Below, piece after piece: positions 5,748 to 8,795 of a stretch of 8,795 nt of DNA. Position numbers and translations under genes: made by a program. The stretch is taken from assembly GCA_021161625.1 (NCBI GenBank), contig JAGHAG010000113.1:1-8795 (forward strand), written 5' to 3'. The notes under the pieces are model-generated. The model did not search any database. It saw only the letters and a list, made by a program, of their open reading frames with translations, and had not been told where the DNA came from. The stretch comes from Elusimicrobiota bacterium. Lineage in GTDB: Bacteria > CG03. Every line of letters starts with the position of its first letter. The stretch's first letter is position 1.

Positions 5748-7148
5748 TTAATATGCTTCTATTTGTTCTTCCAGCATTTCTTTTTTTATTTTGAACTCAT
5801 CAAGGATTTTCTTTTTCTTCCATCTTCCTGAAAGAAAAAGAGCAGATGAAAAAAAACCCCCGAGGATATTGCTCAAAGCAAATGCCCAGAATATTCCCCT
5901 TTCTTTCAGTGGAGTGTGAAAGGAAAGGAAATAACACAAAGAAAACCTCACAAGAATAAATGTAAAAATTGAAATCAGCAATGCTGTTTTTGTGTTTCCA
6001 GAACCACGGAAAGTTCCACCCAGAACAATTTGAATTCCGATAAATCCAAAAGTCCATGCAACAATTTTTAAAAACTGAGCCCCTGTTTCTATGACTTTTA
6101 CATCCATTGGTATAAAAATTTTTACAAGTGGAACAGAAAAAGCACGAAAGACAAACCCGAGGAGTGTTAGCATAAAAAATGCCATAATGCATGCAATTGT
6201 TGATATTTTTTCAGCTCTTTTTACTCTTCCCGCGCCCATGTTCTGCCCCACGAGTGTTGTCATTGCAATTGCAAGACCAACAGTTGGAATTATCAAAATG
6301 TTAAAAATTCTCGTTGCAATTCCATAGGATGCCACAACTTCAACCCCAAATCTTCCAATAAGAAAAACTATCAGCGTAAAACTAAAGGTTCTCACAGAAT
6401 GCTCAAGGGCAGATGGAAATCCCAAAAGAAAAACTTTTTTAAAAAACGAAAAATCAGGTTTCATAAATTTTATGAGAATTTTTATTCCAAAAATTCCCTT
6501 TACAAAAACAAAAGCCAGCACAAGAGAAGCAAGTCCCTGTGAGATAATTGTTGCAATTGCAGCACCTGAAACTCCCCAAGACGGGATTTTTCCCCATCCA
6601 AAGATAAATATCGGGTCAATTATAAAATTGAGAATGACGGTTCCGAGAACAACATACATCGGAAACGAGACAATCCCAATACCCCTTAAGAGGGACTGAA
6701 AAACAAAAAACCCAAAAACAAATATGAGTCCTGAAAAAATTATTTTTAGATAACTTACAGCACCTTGAGCAACAACTCCTTTTGCCCCTGAAAGTTTAAT
6801 GACAGGTCCTGCAATAAGGTTGCCCGCAATTGATATGAAAATACTGAAAAAAACAAGATACAATATCACCTGAGATGCAATCCAGTTGACCTTCTTCCTT
6901 TCCCCTGCTCCATAGAACTGGGCAACAAGAATTGTCCCTGCAATTGTAAAACCTGCACCAATTGAAAGGGACAGAAAAAGGATTGGAAAACTCAAAGACA
7001 CAGATGCAACTGCTTCACTGCTGAACCTGCCAAGCCAGATGGCGTCAATCAGATTGTATGCAGTTTGCAGGAAATTTGCAATGACAACAGGAGTGGCAAT
7101 TTTAAAAATTGTCTTTAAAATTGAACCTTCTGTAATTGAATTTCTCAT
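5748..7148 (-). CDS. MATE family efflux protein (Na+/H+ antiporting multidrug type)
   Basis: This is an inner-membrane exporter of the multidrug and toxic compound extrusion family. Members swap cationic drugs, dyes or metabolites for Na+ or H+. At 466 aa it has the usual two homologous six-helix halves. The first starts at ATPVVIANFLQTAYNLIDAIWLGR (18-41) and has VAQFYGAGERKKV (75-87). The second starts near FLLGFPSALEHSVRTF (240-255) and has the matching TLVGQNMGAGRVKRAEK (298-314). RGSGNTKTA (381-389) is a typical cytosolic loop. The C-terminus (441-466) is a charged, probably cytoplasmic tail. Its ATG overlaps the stop of the RNase HII-like gene (ATGA) and has no strong ribosome-binding site, so translation is probably coupled. 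It closes the sixA unit; no clear terminator follows before the ilvB promoter. Substrate unknown, and the role may be housekeeping rather than drug resistance. Confidence 0.92.
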   Translation of the reverse strand: MRNSITEGSILKTIFKIATPVVIANFLQTAYNLIDAIWLGRFSSEAVASVSLSFPILFLSLSIGAGFTIAGTILVAQFYGAGERKKVNWIASQVILYLVFFSIFISIAGNLIAGPVIKLSGAKGVVAQGAVSYLKIIFSGLIFVFGFFVFQSLLRGIGIVSFPMYVVLGTVILNFIIDPIFIFGWGKIPSWGVSGAAIATIISQGLASLVLAFVFVKGIFGIKILIKFMKPDFSFFKKVFLLGFPSALEHSVRTFSFTLIVFLIGRFGVEVVASYGIATRIFNILIIPTVGLAIAMTTLVGQNMGAGRVKRAEKISTIACIMAFFMLTLLGFVFRAFSVPLVKIFIPMDVKVIETGAQFLKIVAWTFGFIGIQIVLGGTFRGSGNTKTALLISIFTFILVRFSLCYFLSFHTPLKERGIFWAFALSNILGGFFSSALFLSGRWKKKKILDEFKIKKEMLEEQIEAY

Positions 7149-8023
7149 TTCTTACGCAGAAAACAATCTTCTGGAATACCTTCATTTTTTAAAACCAAGA
7201 GGGCTTCTTTTATAAACCTGCTTGTGTTTCTATCATGATAACCAGAGGCAAAAGGCAAATTAGGTAGATGCTGTTGAAAAAATTTATTCATTCTTTCAAT
7301 GAAAATTTCCCTCACAACCTTTCCAAAAACGCTTGCAAGTGCAATAGGGAAGTGTTTTCCTTCTGCACTTTTTATAAATCTAACTTCAAAATTTTTAAAA
7401 ACATAGATTGAATCTTCCCTTTCTTTTTTTTCAAGAATTTTAAAAGAACTTAAAAATTTAAAAAACTTTTCGTATTTTTTTGTTCCACCAATCTTCCCGC
7501 ACAAAAAAAGGATTTTTTCTCTGTATCTGTTTAGAAAAAACTTAAAAAATTTTTCAAGAATTTCTATTTCAAATGCAAGTTTGTTATCTGTTCGCTTTAT
7601 TGCAGAATTAAAAATTTTTGGGCAGACAAAATTGACTTTTACATCAAGAAATTTTTTCTTAGATAAAACCCGGGATTTTTCTGTCTTAAAATTTATTTCC
7701 TCATCATAAATCCAGCAGAAATTTTTTTGTCCGCAATTTTTTCTTAAATCATCCAGTTTTGAAAAACTAACCTCTGACAGAAATTCATTCCAAGATTTTG
7801 GCACAAAATTTTTGTATATCCTTAAAAATTCAAGAACAGCAAATTTCCCTTTGCGCGTTTTTCCTGATGAAATCATAAGTTTGCTGTCAACAATCCTCAA
7901 ATTTTCAAACTCCTTCCAGAAACTTTGAGGGGTGTACTTTTTGCATCTAAATGCAACCGCTGTTACGCAGAACATTCCCAGACGGGGCGCAAGCCCGTTT
8001 TCATCAATTCCAACAACAATCAT
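7145..8023 (-). CDS. Divergent RNase HII-like (RNase H fold) protein
   Basis: No firm function, but the protein (292 aa) carries RNase HII landmarks in order. GIDENGLAPRLG (5-16) matches the family's GxDEAGRGPLAG, with Asp7/Glu8. VDSK (45-48) matches the DDSK motif. ILFLCGK (171-177) stands where RNase HII has the VLVDGK strand. SAEGKHFPIALASVFGKVVRE (219-239) matches GDxKS...AASIxAKVxRD, with Glu221 at the fourth acid. FASGYHDRNTSRFIKEAL (258-275) matches the HKGYxTKxHL helix. NEGIPEDCFLR (280-290) matches the NGxxPxHRxSF end. The third catalytic acid appears replaced (Cys175 or Gly176), so nuclease activity is doubtful. Residues 70-135, rich in Lys and Phe, have no RNase HII counterpart. 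From memory, a DENGLGPRLG family of unnamed proteins exists in other bacteria. It overlaps sixA by 1 nt (TAATG) and MATE by 4 nt. RNase HII-related: fairly sure; activity unknown. Confidence 0.7.
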   Translation of the reverse strand: MIVVGIDENGLAPRLGMFCVTAVAFRCKKYTPQSFWKEFENLRIVDSKLMISSGKTRKGKFAVLEFLRIYKNFVPKSWNEFLSEVSFSKLDDLRKNCGQKNFCWIYDEEINFKTEKSRVLSKKKFLDVKVNFVCPKIFNSAIKRTDNKLAFEIEILEKFFKFFLNRYREKILFLCGKIGGTKKYEKFFKFLSSFKILEKKEREDSIYVFKNFEVRFIKSAEGKHFPIALASVFGKVVREIFIERMNKFFQQHLPNLPFASGYHDRNTSRFIKEALLVLKNEGIPEDCFLRKK

Positions 8024-8472
8024 TAAACCAAATCAGGAATTACTGCAAATGAAACCTGCCACCTTTCTTCTTTTTCAAGTGCAAAAACACCTGCCATCTG
8101 AAATTTCAAAATCTGTGCATTTTCATCACCACAGAGCAAAAAAGAGGAAAATTTACTTAAATGCGGAAGATGCCCTACAACCATTAATTCACCGCTGTGT
8201 TTTTCCACAACAGAGGCAAAAATTTTTACATCTTCCAGAGGTGCAAGAGAACTTTCTTCAATGAGGTCATTAATTCCAAGAACTTCAGAAAAAATTTCTG
8301 CTGTTTGCTTTGCCCTTAATTTGCCACTGTGATAGATGCAGGCAGGTTTGATTTTTCCCTTTAAAAACTCTGCAACTTTTTTTGCTTGAGATTTTCCTTT
8401 TTCTGTAAGTGGTCTTTCAGGGTCTTCTTCTTTTGATTTTGCCTCACCGTGCTGAATAAGATAAATCCTCAT
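8023..8472 (-). CDS. sixA: SixA-like phosphohistidine phosphatase
   Basis: This is a small (149 aa) cytoplasmic histidine phosphatase superfamily enzyme. SixA removes phosphate from histidines, for example on HPt domains of phosphorelays or phosphotransferase proteins. Visible features are QHGEA (7-11) with nucleophile His8, DPERPLTEKGKSQA (17-30), the Arg of HSGKLRAKQTAEIF (Arg53) and the second catalytic His101 in VVGHLPHLSKF (98-108). The usual RHG arginine is Gln7 here. From memory, QHGEA also occurs in other SixA-like proteins, so this need not mean inactivity. The ATG has AAAGGAGG (8477-8484) 4 nt upstream. The 25-bp hairpin repeat ends one base before that site, so hairpin folding could affect initiation. 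It is the first gene of the upstream unit. No histidine kinase or phosphotransferase gene is in view to identify the partner. Confidence 0.85.
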   Translation of the reverse strand: MRIYLIQHGEAKSKEEDPERPLTEKGKSQAKKVAEFLKGKIKPACIYHSGKLRAKQTAEIFSEVLGINDLIEESSLAPLEDVKIFASVVEKHSGELMVVGHLPHLSKFSSFLLCGDENAQILKFQMAGVFALEKEERWQVSFAVIPDLV

Positions 8473-8485
8473 AACCCCTCCTTTC

Positions 8486-8510
8486 TATCGCTTCGCGATA
8501 TTTTAAATTT
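8486..8510. repeat. 25-bp dispersed hairpin repeat, copy 2
   Basis: Identical to 42-66 in the same orientation. TATCGC (8486-8491) and GCGATA (8495-8500) form a perfect 6-bp stem around TTC. In the sixA transcript this hairpin would sit one nucleotide upstream of AAAGGAGG, a position where it could shield or stabilise the 5' leader. Confidence 0.9.
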
Positions 8511-8511
8511 T

Positions 8512-8553
8512 GTAATGAGTAACGAGTAATGAGGGAATAGCGAATAGTGGAAA
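8512..8553. repeat. Heptamer tract GTAATGA-type, 6 units
   Basis: The units are GTAATGA, GTAACGA, GTAATGA, GGGAATA, GCGAATA and GTGGAAA, each starting with G and phased exactly at 7 bp. The first three differ by one base. The period is the same as in the left flank, but the unit is unrelated. Confidence 0.7.
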
Positions 8554-8652
8554 GAAACTTGTTCACTGTGCTCACGAAATTGATTGAAATTTGTTGAAAC
8601 TTGTTCCGATAAATCGGAACGAAACTGATTGAAACTTCCGTGCCAAAGGCAC
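8554..8652. repeat. Decamer array (GAAAYTKRTT) broken by hairpins
   Basis: Ten-bp units stand at 8554-8563 (GAAACTTGTT), 8576-8585 (GAAATTGATT), 8586-8595 (GAAATTTGTT), 8596-8605 (GAAACTTGTT), 8621-8630 (GAAACTGATT) and 8631-8640 (GAAACTTCCG, partial). Between them lie a 12-bp insert (8564-8575) and a perfect palindrome, GTTCCGAT/ATCGGAAC (8603-8610, 8613-8620). The array ends in a GTGCC/GGCAC hairpin (8640-8644, 8648-8652). The alternating direct units and hairpins suggest a structured repeat element of unknown function. Confidence 0.75.
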
Positions 8653-8669
8653 ATATTTCTATAAATTTC

Positions 8670-8767
8670 AAGCACCAAATTACAAGCACCAAACAAATTC
8701 AAAATCCTAAATCCCAATAACCTAAACTGTTTGGAATTTAGAACATTGGTATTTTGATATTGTTTGG
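8670..8767. repeat. Second heptamer-phased tract
   Basis: Read by sevens: AAGCACC, AAATTAC, AAGCACC, AAACAAA, TTCAAAA, TCCTAAA, TCCCAAT, AACCTAA, then ACTGTTT, GGAATTT, AGAACAT, TGGTATT, TTGATAT, TGTTTGG. AAGCACC recurs exactly at 8670-8676 and 8684-8690. The later half is only loosely periodic, so the right boundary is uncertain. Confidence 0.5.
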
Positions 8768-8772
8768 AACCA

Positions 8773-8794
8773 CCGCCCTTTTTCAAAAGGGCGG
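8773..8794. repeat. GC-rich perfect hairpin at window edge
   Basis: CCGCCCTTTT (8773-8782) is exactly complementary to AAAAGGGCGG (8785-8794), leaving TC between the arms and realistically a 9-bp stem with a TTCA loop. On the minus strand no U-run follows, and the plus-strand continuation is outside the window. It could be a terminator for plus-strand transcription coming from the left, or another dispersed palindrome. Confidence 0.6.
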
Positions 8795-8795
8795 G

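Larger units (their letters stand above)
8473..8795. other. Gene-free, repeat-filled right flank
   Basis: No credible gene lies here. Two overlapping minus-strand open frames (8469-8786 and 8444-8692) are products of the repeats: they translate the decamer and heptamer units into reiterated peptide text and lack a ribosome-binding site. Contents in order are the sixA ribosome-binding site, copy 2 of the 25-bp repeat, a heptamer tract, a decamer array with hairpins, a second heptamer-phased tract and a GC-rich hairpin at the edge. No convincing promoter for the sixA unit was found; it may lie in the repeats or outside. Confidence 0.75.

Noticed and set aside
5800..6192. Minus-strand frame of 130 codons inside the MATE gene
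   Set aside because: It is in another frame of the exporter, rich in Cys/Ser/Asn as out-of-frame translations of membrane proteins are, and the MATE frame is intact.
8554..8640. CRISPR-like array, because GATTGAAAC-type ends recur
   Set aside because: Units are only 10 bp and mostly adjacent, without 30-40-bp unique spacers, and no cas gene is near.
8653..8686. Minus-strand TTGTAA - 16 bp - TATAGA as promoter of the sixA unit
   Set aside because: Each box matches the consensus at only four of six positions and lies in A/T-rich repeats, so it is not distinguishable from background.
8469..8786. Open frames on the minus strand in the right flank (8469-8786 and 8444-8692) as small proteins
   Set aside because: They translate decamer and heptamer repeats and hairpins, overlap each other and sixA, and have no ribosome-binding site. 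Repeat-made open frames are the simpler explanation.

Overview
The window is a bacterial chromosome segment of about one-third G+C. Strong AAAGGAGG ribosome-binding sites and a near-consensus sigma70-type promoter argue against an archaeon. Phylum cannot be fixed from sequence alone. The repeat-laden intergenic DNA and the protein styles fit an uncultured or poorly sampled anaerobic or deep-branching bacterial lineage, but that is an impression, not a result. No phage, plasmid, transposase, CRISPR or rRNA/tRNA gene is visible.

Eight protein genes, all on the minus strand and read right to left, fill 316-8472. They form two tight transcription units. Upstream unit: sixA-like phosphohistidine phosphatase (8023-8472), a divergent RNase HII-like protein (7145-8023) and a MATE-family exporter (5748-7148), joined by a 1-nt and a 4-nt overlap. 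A 129-bp gap then holds a clear promoter (5647-5675). Downstream unit: acetolactate synthase large and small subunits (ilvB 3912-5618, ilvN 3337-3816), phosphomannomutase/phosphoglucomutase (1955-3313), a family 2 glycosyltransferase (1248-1958) and a BASS/SBF-type sodium symporter (316-1251), the last three joined by 4-nt ATGA overlaps. Genes with their own leader (sixA, ilvB, ilvN, the mutase) each have AAAGGAGG. The genes that overlap the preceding gene, except the symporter, have no obvious site and probably depend on translational coupling.

Functionally, ilvBN performs the first committed step of branched-chain amino-acid synthesis and carries the usual catalytic and valine-feedback residues. 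The mutase and glycosyltransferase look like a sugar-phosphate to lipid-linked sugar pair (for example mannose-1-P supply and dolichol/polyprenyl-phosphate mannosyl transfer). The symporter may move an organic anion. Their joining to ilvBN looks like a convenience operon rather than one pathway.

The two flanks (1-315 and 8473-8795) contain no credible gene and are dense in repeats. They share an identical 25-bp direct repeat with a TATCGC/GCGATA hairpin, long stretches phased at 7 bp, a decamer array interrupted by perfect hairpins, and a 98-bp element with 11-bp terminal inverted repeats. These repeats, and the RNase HII-like protein that appears to lack one catalytic acid, are the most interesting things here. 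I did not find a defence system or another obviously new multi-gene system.
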